From Coriobacteriales bacterium (GTDB taxonomy: Bacteria; Actinomycetota; Coriobacteriia; Coriobacteriales; UBA8131), in contig JAIRQI010000176.1 of NCBI GenBank assembly GCA_031256575.1, forward strand, positions 1 to 15,770: a stretch of DNA of 15,770 bases, given 5' to 3'. Positions within the stretch are counted from its first letter, which is position 1. Each line of letters begins with the position of its first letter. The notes under the pieces are model-generated. The model had not been told where the DNA came from. It saw only the letters and a list, made by a program, of their open reading frames with translations, and did no database searches. A program made the translations under genes and the position numbers. Below, in pieces: positions 6,709-14,007 of this stretch.

Positions 6709-6727
6709 TGGGGAGAAAACCTTGCGC
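6709..6727. repeat. Left half-copy of the GGGGAGAAAACC palindrome
   Basis: TGGGGAGAAAACCTTGCG at about 6709-6727 matches the left arm and loop of the hairpin at 4976-5008, then diverges after GCGGTTT, so only a short AAACC-TTGCGC-GGTTT stem can form. It lies 17 bases after the hipA pseudogene stop, between converging transcription units. Its position and partial conservation suggest a decayed copy of a dispersed repeat. Confidence 0.55.
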
Positions 6728-6839
6728 GGTTTAACCTAGAATTATTCAATTTTCTTTGTGGCTTATTCTATTTTTCTGTGGAGCAGAGGCTTAACTAGAC
6801 TGGAGCCGGAGCCGGAGCTTGGCAGAATCTTCTACTCCC

Positions 6840-8228
6840 TCAGGCTAACCGGAGGCTGAAGGCGAATCTGGTTAGCCCATCCGAGCTGCTGGCACCGATA
6901 TTGCCTCCTGATTGTTCGATGATGGATTTGGCGATAGCCAAGCCCAAACCATAACCGCCGCTTTCTGTTGACCGGGAGGGATCTGGCCGGTAGAAACGGT
7001 CAAATATCTTCGGCAAGTCATCTGCGGCAATACCCGGACCACTGTTCTCGATAGCCACTACAGCATGATCGGCAGTAGTGCTCAATGTCACTTTGATCCA
7101 ACCCTTCGGCTCTGTGTATAGATGGGCATTATCCATCAAGCAGGTCAGTACCTGACGGATCTGCTCCGGATCAGCAATTACCTTGACAGCAGATGTGATT
7201 TCTTCGGAGTAGCTGATGCCTCTCTCATAAATTGCCGCTTCCCAAGCTAGCCCCACTTCGGTCACCAAAGAGCTCAGGTCAAACCTTCGGGGCAGGCTTT
7301 GGTTGCCTTCCGTGTGCGCCAGAACCAGCAGGTCATTGACCAGCTTGTCCATGCGGGTCAACTCAACCTGGATATTCTCCAGCCATTTCTCCTGGCTTGA
7401 TACAGTCTGATCGGCGTTGTTTTGAATGACTTCCAGGTTGGTGTTTAGGATAGTAATTGGTGTCTTCAATTCGTGTGAGGCATCGCTGATGAATAGTTGT
7501 TGCCTGTCCCAAGCAGCTTGGACTGGTTTGAGTGACATATTGGCTATCACAAAGCTGGCCAGACCTAGCACAGCCAGCATTGCCAGGCCGGTAATGCCTA
7601 AGACCATAGCCAAGCTGTTTAATGAAGTCAGCTCAGGGGTGATATCGATGACGATGATTCTCTGTGAGTAGTAGGGTGATACCTCGTAGGTACTACCATT
7701 TGGGCCTGGAGACCAGGAGAAACGTGTTTCTGAATACCAATACAACCATTCCCGATCTGCAAAGCTGATCCGATTAGGAGTGTTAGAGTGATTTGATTCA
7801 AAACAAGCAGATACCAATTCATGCTGCTTCTCGTAAGTCAGATTTGGAGTATATATCAAGTCGGTTATCTTTCCATCTTCATTCAACACAGCACCGAGTA
7901 CCGTACGATTATCACTACTTGAGCTGGTGGTTTGTTTGTATGTGTAATATCTCGTGCCATCGTCTTCGAAGAGAAGGCTGAGATTGCTTTGCGAAGACTG
8001 CTCGTAATACTCATCTTCTTGCAAACCTTCAATCTCTCTCATGTACTCATCCCATCTTCGCGAATCGACAGTCGAGGTTGCATTACGAAACTGGATGTAA
8101 AGCTGCGTGAACCCTCTTGATGTGTTGACGTAGCTAATTAGGTAGATTGTGGTGAAAGACACCAGCATCACCAATGCCATAATGGCTATAGTCATCAAGA
8201 GAAAACGGTTGCGCAGTTTTTTTATCAT
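6840..8228 (-). CDS. Sensor histidine kinase, membrane-bound
   Basis: This 462-residue kinase has a first membrane span at about 9-31, an extracytoplasmic sensor region of about 170 residues (32-203), a second span at about 205-230, and a cytoplasmic kinase core. The H-box is FISDASHELKTPIT with phospho-acceptor H252. The N-box includes LMDNAHLYTE (N367). The G1 region reads ENSGPGI (394-400), followed by FDRFYR (409-414) and the G2 motif GGYGLGLAI (424-432). The linker after the second span is too short for a clear HAMP domain. The sensor region matches no domain I recognise. The start codon overlaps the regulator's stop by 4 bases (ATGA, 8225-8228), so the pair is translated together. It should autophosphorylate and pass phosphate to the regulator. 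The signal is unknown. Confidence 0.95.
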   Translation of the reverse strand: MIKKLRNRFLLMTIAIMALVMLVSFTTIYLISYVNTSRGFTQLYIQFRNATSTVDSRRWDEYMREIEGLQEDEYYEQSSQSNLSLLFEDDGTRYYTYKQTTSSSSDNRTVLGAVLNEDGKITDLIYTPNLTYEKQHELVSACFESNHSNTPNRISFADREWLYWYSETRFSWSPGPNGSTYEVSPYYSQRIIVIDITPELTSLNSLAMVLGITGLAMLAVLGLASFVIANMSLKPVQAAWDRQQLFISDASHELKTPITILNTNLEVIQNNADQTVSSQEKWLENIQVELTRMDKLVNDLLVLAHTEGNQSLPRRFDLSSLVTEVGLAWEAAIYERGISYSEEITSAVKVIADPEQIRQVLTCLMDNAHLYTEPKGWIKVTLSTTADHAVVAIENSGPGIAADDLPKIFDRFYRPDPSRSTESGGYGLGLAIAKSIIEQSGGNIGASSSDGLTRFAFSLRLA

Positions 8229-8926
8229 TGCTCCAACCTGCTACTCTGGTCAGCCCTCTCTGCCAGCAAATAACCGACACCGCGAATATTGCGGATTTCA
8301 GCCATAGAACCTAGCTTTTTCAGCTTCTTTCGTAAAAATGAGATGTAGACCTGTACACGGTTGTCTTCAGCATCTGAGTCAAAGCCCCAGACTTTCTGGA
8401 CGATGGACGTTGATGACAGAGCCCGCCCCTGGTTGTTTATCAGGTATTCCAGTAACTGACCTTCTTTCTTGGTCAGCATAAAGCGTTGTTTGCCAACCCA
8501 AAGCTCCAAACTGTGCGGGTTGAATTCCATATCAGCAAACACCAAGTTGTCGGTAACCGTAATTTCGCCTCGGCGGCGAGACAGAGCCCTTATCCGAGCC
8601 AGTAACTCACTGGTTTTAAAGGGCTTGGTCAGGTAGTCGTCTGCACCACTGTCCAAGCCATGTACCTTATCTCTGGTCTCTGATTTTGCAGTCAGTAAGA
8701 TAACCGGTGTGCCCAGCTGTTGTTGCCGTAACTCATTCAATAAGCTGATTCCATCTCGTTTAGGTAGCATGATATCTAAAACTATCATGTCATGATTACC
8801 GGTCAGAGCTTGGTAGAGTCCATCCTCACCATCGAGAGCCAGATCTACTTGATAATTGTTGTGCATCAAGAGCTGCTCCAAAGCCTCAGCCAACCGCAGT
8901 TCGTCTTCAATAATCAGAATACGCAT
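8225..8926 (-). CDS. OmpR/PhoB-family response regulator
   Basis: The 233 residues comprise a receiver domain (about 1-118) and a winged-helix DNA-binding domain (about 125-226). Receiver landmarks are the acidic pair E7/D8, the phospho-acceptor D51 (VLDIMLPKRDG), T79 (VILLTAK) and K101 (YLTKPFK). The output domain shows FMLTKKEGQLLEYLINNQGR, then VQVYISFLRKKL and IRNIRGVGYLL, the classic OmpR-type recognition helix and wing. ATG 8924-8926 is preceded by AGGAGA at 5 bases. The kinase gene follows directly with a 4-base overlap. Its targets cannot be read from the sequence. The exported-protein genes upstream on the same strand are candidates, as is its own promoter. Confidence 0.96.
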   Translation of the reverse strand: MRILIIEDELRLAEALEQLLMHNNYQVDLALDGEDGLYQALTGNHDMIVLDIMLPKRDGISLLNELRQQQLGTPVILLTAKSETRDKVHGLDSGADDYLTKPFKTSELLARIRALSRRRGEITVTDNLVFADMEFNPHSLELWVGKQRFMLTKKEGQLLEYLINNQGRALSSTSIVQKVWGFDSDAEDNRVQVYISFLRKKLKKLGSMAEIRNIRGVGYLLAERADQSSRLEQ

Positions 8927-9051
8927 GATCTTCTCCTAATAAAACCGCATTGTTCAAAGCATTGTAGCGCCTGAAGGTTTAACCAACCCTAAAATAGTAC
9001 ACAGTTCAGAGTATTATTTTACAAATATGGTTATTGGCTAGTTGATAGCTG

Positions 9052-9340
9052 GCTCTACCAATCAAGCTGTAACCTGACTCTCCGGAATCTGAACACTATT
9101 AGCTTCAGCATGGTGATTATATAGTTGATTCTACAGATTGTCGTATTGATCAATCCGATTAGTTCTTAGACTGACTCATCAGGTCTTGCAGCTTTAATAA
9201 CTCTACTACCAATCAATTGTGCGTGACTTATCTTTAGTAGCTGTTTGGGTTCGTCAACAGAACAGGTGCTTTGAGCAAGATGCGGTGAATGCTCAGCTTT
9301 TTAAGCAGTGTTCTTCAGAGCCAAGCAGCGCTTAGGCAGG
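9052..9340 (+). pseudogene. Decayed, internally deleted copy of the 13043-13846 membrane-protein gene
   Basis: Two blocks match the + strand gene at 13043-13846. Block 1, from about 9052 to 9215, aligns with about 13413-13585. It shares an exact run ACCTGACTCTCCGGAATCTG, and CAGATTRTCGT further on. Block 2, about 9240-9335, aligns with about 13731-13829, sharing CAGAACAGG, GCTCA and GAGCCAAGCAGCGC. Between the blocks about 120-140 bp of the parent are missing. Weaker similarity may reach left to about 9007. A base missing after GCTGT shifts the frame, and stops follow in every reading, so no protein is made. The relic lies opposite in strand to its neighbours, within the 462-bp gap between the solute-binding protein and the response regulator. 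The rest of the gap (8927-9051 and 9341-9388) must hold the regulator's promoter, which I could not place with confidence. Confidence 0.85.
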
Positions 9341-9388
9341 TCTGATTTCCAGAGTCAATACCTGTATCTGGTTGAGCTCTTCTATGTC

Positions 9389-10195
9389 TTAATGTGGTGG
9401 AATTGTAGGTTCGTAGTTGAAGTATTTTGAGTAGATTTTCACATAGGTACCGTCATCGATCAGCTTGCATAAGCAAGTATTGACCGCTTCAAGTAGCTCA
9501 GTGTTACTGGACCTAAAGACTAAAACGTATTGCTTGCCCGAAGGGATGACCCCGATGGATTTCAGGTTAGGACTAAGCTCGTTTTGTCCAAAGAAATCGA
9601 GATAATCTTCTTCAATCAGGAAAGCATCAATGATACCAACTTGAAGAGCTGCTACCCCTGCTGGTACGTCAATGAAGTAGCGCACTGTAGTATCGTCTGA
9701 TAAAGAGGAAAGTCCCTCCACCTTGCCTAGGCTACCCCATACACCTACTACCTTTCCCGAAAGATTATCAATGTTAGATATCTCAGAGTCTGTTCTGACC
9801 AAGCAGATTCGGTTCTCTACAAAGTAGGGGATGGAGCATTTTACACTTGGTACTCCGTATGAATCATCAGGTGACAAATAATAATCAAACAATTCAGAAG
9901 CCATGGCATCGTATTTAAGCATCGTTGAAGCAAGCGACAACTGCCCGAAGTTGTCCTTTTGTTCAATGTAGTCCAGCTCCAGACCTATACCTTCTGCAAT
10001 GGTTGTCATCAGTTCATACTCAAAGCCTACTGGATGCCCATCGTCCCAGTTAACCAGTGGCCTGGTGCTCGAAGTCCCTATCGTCAGCTTGTCGGCCTTG
10101 GAGTCAATACAACTTGCCAGCTGTACCAAGCTGAAGGCCAAAACAGCTGCAAATATTGTGCGAATCAGTTTTTGAATAGTTAGCATAGATAACAA
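9389..10195 (-). CDS. Solute-binding lipoprotein, SBP family 3 type
   Basis: This 268-residue protein has a lipoprotein signal: a hydrophobic stretch about 11-25 and lipobox LASC with the lipidated cysteine at C29. The mature part resembles the bacterial extracellular solute-binding protein family 3 (PF00497), whose members deliver amino acids to ABC transporters: LTIGTSSTRPLVNWDDG, then PVGFEYELMTTIAEGIGLEL, SIPYF, LSGKVVGVWGSLG, and AALQVGIIDAFLIEEDYLDFF. The arginine-bearing motif (usually TPER before FSxPY) that binds the ligand carboxylate in amino-acid binders is not evident. The matching stretch reads YLSPDDSYGVPSVKCSIPYF, so the ligand may differ. No permease or ATPase gene is adjacent, so it may act as a sensor or work with a distant transporter. 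It starts 9 bases after the upstream lipoprotein gene, clearly the same operon. ATG 10186 is an alternative start. Confidence 0.85.
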   Translation of the reverse strand: MLSMLTIQKLIRTIFAAVLAFSLVQLASCIDSKADKLTIGTSSTRPLVNWDDGHPVGFEYELMTTIAEGIGLELDYIEQKDNFGQLSLASTMLKYDAMASELFDYYLSPDDSYGVPSVKCSIPYFVENRICLVRTDSEISNIDNLSGKVVGVWGSLGKVEGLSSLSDDTTVRYFIDVPAGVAALQVGIIDAFLIEEDYLDFFGQNELSPNLKSIGVIPSGKQYVLVFRSSNTELLEAVNTCLCKLIDDGTYVKIYSKYFNYEPTIPPH

Positions 10196-10204
10196 CCGAA
10201 TTCA

Positions 10205-11452
10205 TTAGTCGGTCTTGATTACAACATAGTCGTAGGTAGTAGAGTTTGAGAAAGCAGTGCCAGGATAAGTACCCTCTTCGCTGGATATGTCCTCTAAGGA
10301 GCCTGCTCGCCAGTTGTATATAGCTGGTAATTGGAAAATGCTGCATCCGATAGCAGTTTGCTCAGGATAGCAGCTGCTCAAAGCTGAGAGCTTCCCTCCT
10401 GAAATGGAGAGGGTACCTCCCCAACCGTTGTAACCGCTACCGATGGCTGAACCATATTTCTGATCGGACTCGTACATAGCGCTGTACACCTCTACTTCTC
10501 CCCCTTCGATGTTTATTTTTCCTGCCGAACCTCCATAACCCCCTCCAATAGCTGCTCCGCCATAGCAGGCATAGGCCTCAACGAAACCACCGCTGATAGA
10601 GATGAAGCCCCCAGAACCACCATAACCTCCTCCTACTGCTGCTCCACCGTCATTTCCACAAGCAGTTATTAAGCCACCAGTGATGATTGTCTCTCCACCA
10701 TCAGCTCCAGTACCTCCGCCAATACCAGCAGCGCCTTTCTGCTGTACATCCGATCCTCTAAATGCACCGGCTTCACCTCCGAGAGCAGTGATATGCCCTC
10801 CAGATATGGTGATCGTACCGCTAACTGTATTGAAACCACCACCAATTCCAGCACCTCCTCCTCCTGCGCAAATGGCTTCTAAGTTGCCGCTGCCATTGAT
10901 TGTTAGAGTTGAGTCTTGAGGTACCCCGATCGCTGCGCCATGTCCAGGTATATCTTCAAATAAACTCATATATATCCTATTAATGCTAACAATTTCTAGA
11001 TGGTTATCACCACCTTGGAAGTGAAGTGTTGAAAACGGAATATCCTTTGAGTTGTTCTCGTCAGCAGAATATGTCAGGGTGAGATCCTCGATAATCACTG
11101 AGTTGTCGCCTTCGAAGACAAATGAAACAGTACGATAATCCAACATAGGGTACCCGAGCAACCTGAGCGACATACCTTTAGAAACGGTAATAATGTATTG
11201 AGATCCATAAGGGACAGGGTAAGCATAACTGGAAAGGTCGATAGTATCTCCATTTTTTGCTTGGTTGACTTCAGCTTGAAGATTCTCCCAAGATTTTTCC
11301 CCACCTATGTTAGTGTTAACAGAATTAGGCATTTCATTCTGCACACAGCCAGCGAGAGCTAACAGGAGCACAAGAGTTAGTTCAAGCAATATGCAAGTAA
11401 ACGCTTGCCCTGTATAGTTGACGGTTTGTCTATATGGACCCCTTTGTTTCAT
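10205..11452 (-). CDS. Glycine-rich repeat lipoprotein, beta-helix-like, surface exposed
   Basis: The protein has 415 residues. An N-terminal signal ends in lipobox LAGC with the lipidated cysteine at C36. Residues 50-170 are hydrophilic and rich in beta-type patterns (VIIEDLTLTYSA). Residues about 171-370 hold six to seven copies of a repeat of roughly 29-40 residues following the pattern AAIGGGYGGSGG-I-I-GG-V-A, for example AAVGGGYGGSGGFISISGGF and AAIGGGYGGSAGKINIEGGE. The IxIxGGxVxA beats suggest stacked short strands, as in right-handed beta-helix or carbohydrate-binding-like surface proteins. I recognise no catalytic motif. It is likely anchored on the outer face of the membrane. It is followed after 9 bases by the solute-binding lipoprotein gene. 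ATG 11452 has GGGAG about 11 bases upstream, slightly far. Function is unknown; adhesion or glycan binding is a guess. Confidence 0.75.
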   Translation of the reverse strand: MKQRGPYRQTVNYTGQAFTCILLELTLVLLLALAGCVQNEMPNSVNTNIGGEKSWENLQAEVNQAKNGDTIDLSSYAYPVPYGSQYIITVSKGMSLRLLGYPMLDYRTVSFVFEGDNSVIIEDLTLTYSADENNSKDIPFSTLHFQGGDNHLEIVSINRIYMSLFEDIPGHGAAIGVPQDSTLTINGSGNLEAICAGGGGAGIGGGFNTVSGTITISGGHITALGGEAGAFRGSDVQQKGAAGIGGGTGADGGETIITGGLITACGNDGGAAVGGGYGGSGGFISISGGFVEAYACYGGAAIGGGYGGSAGKINIEGGEVEVYSAMYESDQKYGSAIGSGYNGWGGTLSISGGKLSALSSCYPEQTAIGCSIFQLPAIYNWRAGSLEDISSEEGTYPGTAFSNSTTYDYVVIKTD

Positions 11453-11501
11453 GTATTAACCATCTCCCACCCTAATGGACCCCAGTTTTCCTCGGGCAAC
11501 C

Positions 11502-11531
11502 GCTGCCTCCTACTGGACACTAGGAGGCAGC
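11502..11531. repeat. Perfect 11-bp-stem hairpin between two exported-protein genes
   Basis: GCTGCCTCCTA and TAGGAGGCAGC flank an 8-base loop. It lies in the 212-bp gap between the secreted-protein gene (stop at 11665) and the lipoprotein gene (start at 11452). A terminator or attenuator role is possible, but no T run follows on the minus strand, where GGTTGCCCGAGG comes next. It could instead stabilise a processed transcript end or set different expression of the two genes. Confidence 0.55.
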
Positions 11532-11664
11532 AAAGCTGTCCAAAACAGGTTCGTTTGTAAATCCTAGTAGGTACATATGATACTTGTTGCCATGTCCTCC
11601 TCGCAAAGTGTCAGTATATCTGTTGCGCATCAGTAAGGCACCCAAGTATCATTGGATCGATTCT

Positions 11665-12597
11665 TTACACTGCATTACTGGCATAGTGTGTAACAGCAAA
11701 TTCAGTGAATTGTTGGAACAGAACGTTCCAAACATAGTCGTATGTCGACAACTCTCCCTTATGATATGCAGAACAAGTTTCTCCTAAGCCGGTGCCTAGG
11801 ATATAGCTGCTATACGCAGCGAATGATGGGTAACCAATACCAGTGGTCCAAGTAGCACTAGTTGCATTTTTCCATATTGAATTGCTTCCAGAGCCTTCTA
11901 CATTACCAGTTGCCTTCGACTTCCCAAGCCCTAAGTAGCTCATAGTACTAGTTTTCGTTGATTTCCCACCTCCATCCTGTGGTTGGATACCTTCCGTATC
12001 ATTTGAATTGGATAACGATATGATTAAGCTAGGTTCAGCACCAATCTCGCCGTTAGCTGCTTGGTTGACTACAGCAGCAAAAGCGGGATTGCGTAGAGCG
12101 ACAAAACGTATAACCTCGTCACTGTAACCCTCCTGGGATATGATATTTATCATCGTTTGTACACCCCAAGGTGTCGAATTGGTGCATAATGAAGCATAGT
12201 TGGGCGGAAGTACTGCACCTCTAGTATCGTACGAAGCATTTAGGTAGTTGTTAACTGTAGCGAGTTGAAGCTCTAGGTTTGTAGTCTCCGCCCAGATAAC
12301 GTTTTCACGCGCAGCAGCCGAGAAGGCTTCAAGATTCTCAGGTGTAACTGCTAGCGGAAGTGCTAACCCCTGTGCTGCATAATCTGAGTAAGGAAGTAGC
12401 CAGACTGACGCACCGTATTCAGCATTAAGCTCCTCCACAACAATCTGCATAATCCGATATTCTTCTTCTGTGGCAACTCTGTCTTGTTGCATCGAATTGC
12501 TGTTAGATGCAAATGCTTGAGCTGGTAGTAAACTGACTGCCATTACAATAACAATAGCTAAGGAGTAAAACCTCTGTAAAACCTTGTTTGTTTTCAT
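11665..12597 (-). CDS. Secreted protein of unknown function
   Basis: This 310-residue protein has a clear Sec signal peptide: basic MKTNKVLQRF, hydrophobic LAIVIVMAVSLLP, and a likely signal-peptidase I site after AQAFA (about residue 30). The mature protein is not a lipoprotein and has no later membrane span, so it should be released or loosely cell-bound. Residues 36-125 look helical with acidic patches. The middle (about 205-235) is a Gly/Ser/Thr/Lys-rich linker (DGGGKSTKTSTMSYLGLGK). The C-terminal part is rich in aromatic residues (YPSFAAYSSYILG, YDYVWNVLFQQF). Only two cysteines remain after cleavage, in SLCTN and ETCSA, so one disulfide is possible. I recognise no family. GAGG lies 5 bases before the ATG. 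It heads the minus-strand run of exported-protein genes. Confidence 0.75.
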   Translation of the reverse strand: MKTNKVLQRFYSLAIVIVMAVSLLPAQAFASNSNSMQQDRVATEEEYRIMQIVVEELNAEYGASVWLLPYSDYAAQGLALPLAVTPENLEAFSAAARENVIWAETTNLELQLATVNNYLNASYDTRGAVLPPNYASLCTNSTPWGVQTMINIISQEGYSDEVIRFVALRNPAFAAVVNQAANGEIGAEPSLIISLSNSNDTEGIQPQDGGGKSTKTSTMSYLGLGKSKATGNVEGSGSNSIWKNATSATWTTGIGYPSFAAYSSYILGTGLGETCSAYHKGELSTYDYVWNVLFQQFTEFAVTHYASNAV

Positions 12598-13042
12598 GTT
12601 AACCTCATTTCATTCTATGTCGGCGTTCAACACTCTATGCTTTTTCTCATTCCATTGGTTCTTTGATGCTCTTTCTGGACATGTCATACGTTCGCAACGC
12701 TGCCTACATTCCTCATTGTCTGCTTAGAGCATCTCCCAACAGTCCAGGAAGGTATGGTGCAGCACTCGCGGTTGGAACGCTATTGGTTAACCATAATGGT
12801 GTCACCTCCCCAATTTGTGCGTGCTAAACTATTGTTACCATATCAAGCGATCATTAAAACAGAATTAAAAACACCCCCTTAAACAAGCATTAATTTACAA
12901 TCAGGATCTTTAGCTAGCAAACTACTGAGGTTTTTTCATATTCAATTCAGCTTCAGGGGTTATCATTAACTTGTCTTGAAGAAGTAATAGTGGTTGATCT
13001 GGGGCTAGACAGATACATGTACAAAGAATTGAGGGAGGAAAC
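12598..13042. other. 445-bp divergent intergenic region with promoters for both sides
   Basis: This gap separates divergent genes, so it should hold two promoters. For the minus-strand gene the leader would be at least 200 bases if the perfect Shine-Dalgarno at 12802-12809 is transcribed. A palindrome TGGTTAACCA (12784-12793) lies inside it. An A/T-rich stretch with poly-A and TTAAT runs at 12840-12900 is the likely promoter zone, but no well-spaced -35/-10 pair stood out. For the plus-strand gene, GGGAGG lies 4 bases before ATG 13043 and a palindrome TACATGTA occurs at about 13014-13021. No reading frame of convincing length or RNA gene was seen. Confidence 0.5.
12780..12794 (-). CDS. Possible 4-codon leader mini-ORF with perfect Shine-Dalgarno
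   Basis: On the minus strand GGAGGTGA (12802-12809), the full anti-Shine-Dalgarno complement, stands 7 bases before ATG GTT AAC CAA TAG. This would encode MVNQ, about 180 bases upstream of the secreted-protein gene. It overlaps the palindrome TGGTTAACCA. Such minimal frames can act in translation-dependent leader control, or they may be a relic of a lost gene start. No attenuator hairpin was identified, so expression and role are unproven. Confidence 0.25.
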   Translation of the reverse strand: MVNQ

Positions 13043-13846
13043 ATGCAAGCGGTCAAGAAAAATATGAACGTCAGAGTCGGAGTTGTTTTAATCCTTGTCG
13101 GGGTTGGGTTACTAGTCGCTGCTCGCTTTATCAACATACTCATGCCAGCTTTAACATTACTTGGATTGACTAGTCTTATGAGCGCCATTCAACTACCGCT
13201 GAGCTGGGCTAACACGATACTGTTTTGCCTGGGTTGTGCTTTGTTCGGTATTTTTGGTTGGTCAGCTCGTAAAGCTGCTCAAGCTCATGCTATACCAGCT
13301 CCCTGGCCATTCTCACAAGTGATTACTGATTTTTACCTTGTGCTTCACTATCTGTTTGGCACTATAAATCTGATTGTCACCCAGAGTGTATTTAAAGCTC
13401 TTGCTCTTGATCCTACCGATCAAGCTGTTTACCTGACTCTCCGGAATCTGAACACTGTTAGTCTCTGCTTGCTAGTGATTTGGCTGATTCTTCAGATTAT
13501 CGTCACAGTTAATGTTGTTCGCTCTAAAGCAGGTATATCAGGTTTCTCAGTAGCTATTGTGATTCTATTATCGATCAACTGCTTGCATTTCTTCTATTCG
13601 AGTCCTATCTTCACTGCTATCAATACTGCTTTCGCTGAAATCGGAGTGCCAAACGCTATCACTATGATCCTGTTGGCGATATATAACCTGCTCACAGGGT
13701 TGTTGCTAGGGTTTGTACTAATTTTGAGAGCTCTATGGGCTCGTAAACAGAACAGGCGTTTTGAACAAGACATGGCGAATGCTCAACTCTTTGGTGCTCC
13801 GCCACAGAGCCAAGCAGCGCCTGGTTATGCTGCGTACTCTGAGTAA
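13043..13846 (+). CDS. Polytopic membrane protein of unknown function
   Basis: This 267-residue protein has six or seven hydrophobic spans at about 11-31, 33-49, 54-73, 96-116, 137-158, 167-186 and 205-230. The first follows a short basic N terminus (MQAVKKNMNVR). The protein ends in a cytoplasmic-looking basic turn (ARKQNRRFEQD) and a Pro/Gln/Ala-rich tail (GAPPQSQAAPGYAAYSE). No cysteine cluster, transporter signature or catalytic motif is visible, and I do not recognise the family. The start has an excellent ribosome-binding site, GGGAGG, 4 bases upstream. A decayed second copy of the last half of this gene lies at about 9052-9340, so the locus was duplicated in the past. It is divergent from the secreted-protein gene and may share control with it; that link is inference. 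Confidence 0.8.
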   Translation: MQAVKKNMNVRVGVVLILVGVGLLVAARFINILMPALTLLGLTSLMSAIQLPLSWANTILFCLGCALFGIFGWSARKAAQAHAIPAPWPFSQVITDFYLVLHYLFGTINLIVTQSVFKALALDPTDQAVYLTLRNLNTVSLCLLVIWLILQIIVTVNVVRSKAGISGFSVAIVILLSINCLHFFYSSPIFTAINTAFAEIGVPNAITMILLAIYNLLTGLLLGFVLILRALWARKQNRRFEQDMANAQLFGAPPQSQAAPGYAAYSE

Positions 13847-14007
13847 ACCGCTTAGCTCTTGGTTGTGGTTGTTGCGATGTAGTTCCCGTTTGTACAGTTA
13901 GCAGAACAGAGCTTGGACTAAATGATTACTGATCGGAACCTGCTGTTACGTTACCCATGCGGCATTGAAGCATTCAAAGCCAAACAGCTAGGAAAGTAGT
14001 CTAGACT

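Noticed and set aside
9959..10183. Plus-strand reading frame inside the solute-binding protein gene
   Set aside because: It is antisense to a well-supported coding region with a lipoprotein signal and family motifs, and its protein has no recognisable feature.
10680..10919. Plus-strand proline-rich reading frame
   Set aside because: It is the antisense shadow of the glycine-rich repeats of the lipoprotein; glycine codons read in reverse give proline-rich sequence.
11461..11560. Insertion-sequence end suggested by AATGGACCCCAG and TGTCCAAAACAG
   Set aside because: The two strings are not a convincing inverted pair, no transposase remnant lies between them, and no target duplication was seen.
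13847..14007. Possible small gene between the membrane protein and rpe
   Set aside because: No frame with a start and ribosome-binding site of useful length was found; it appears to be plain intergenic sequence holding the rpe promoter.
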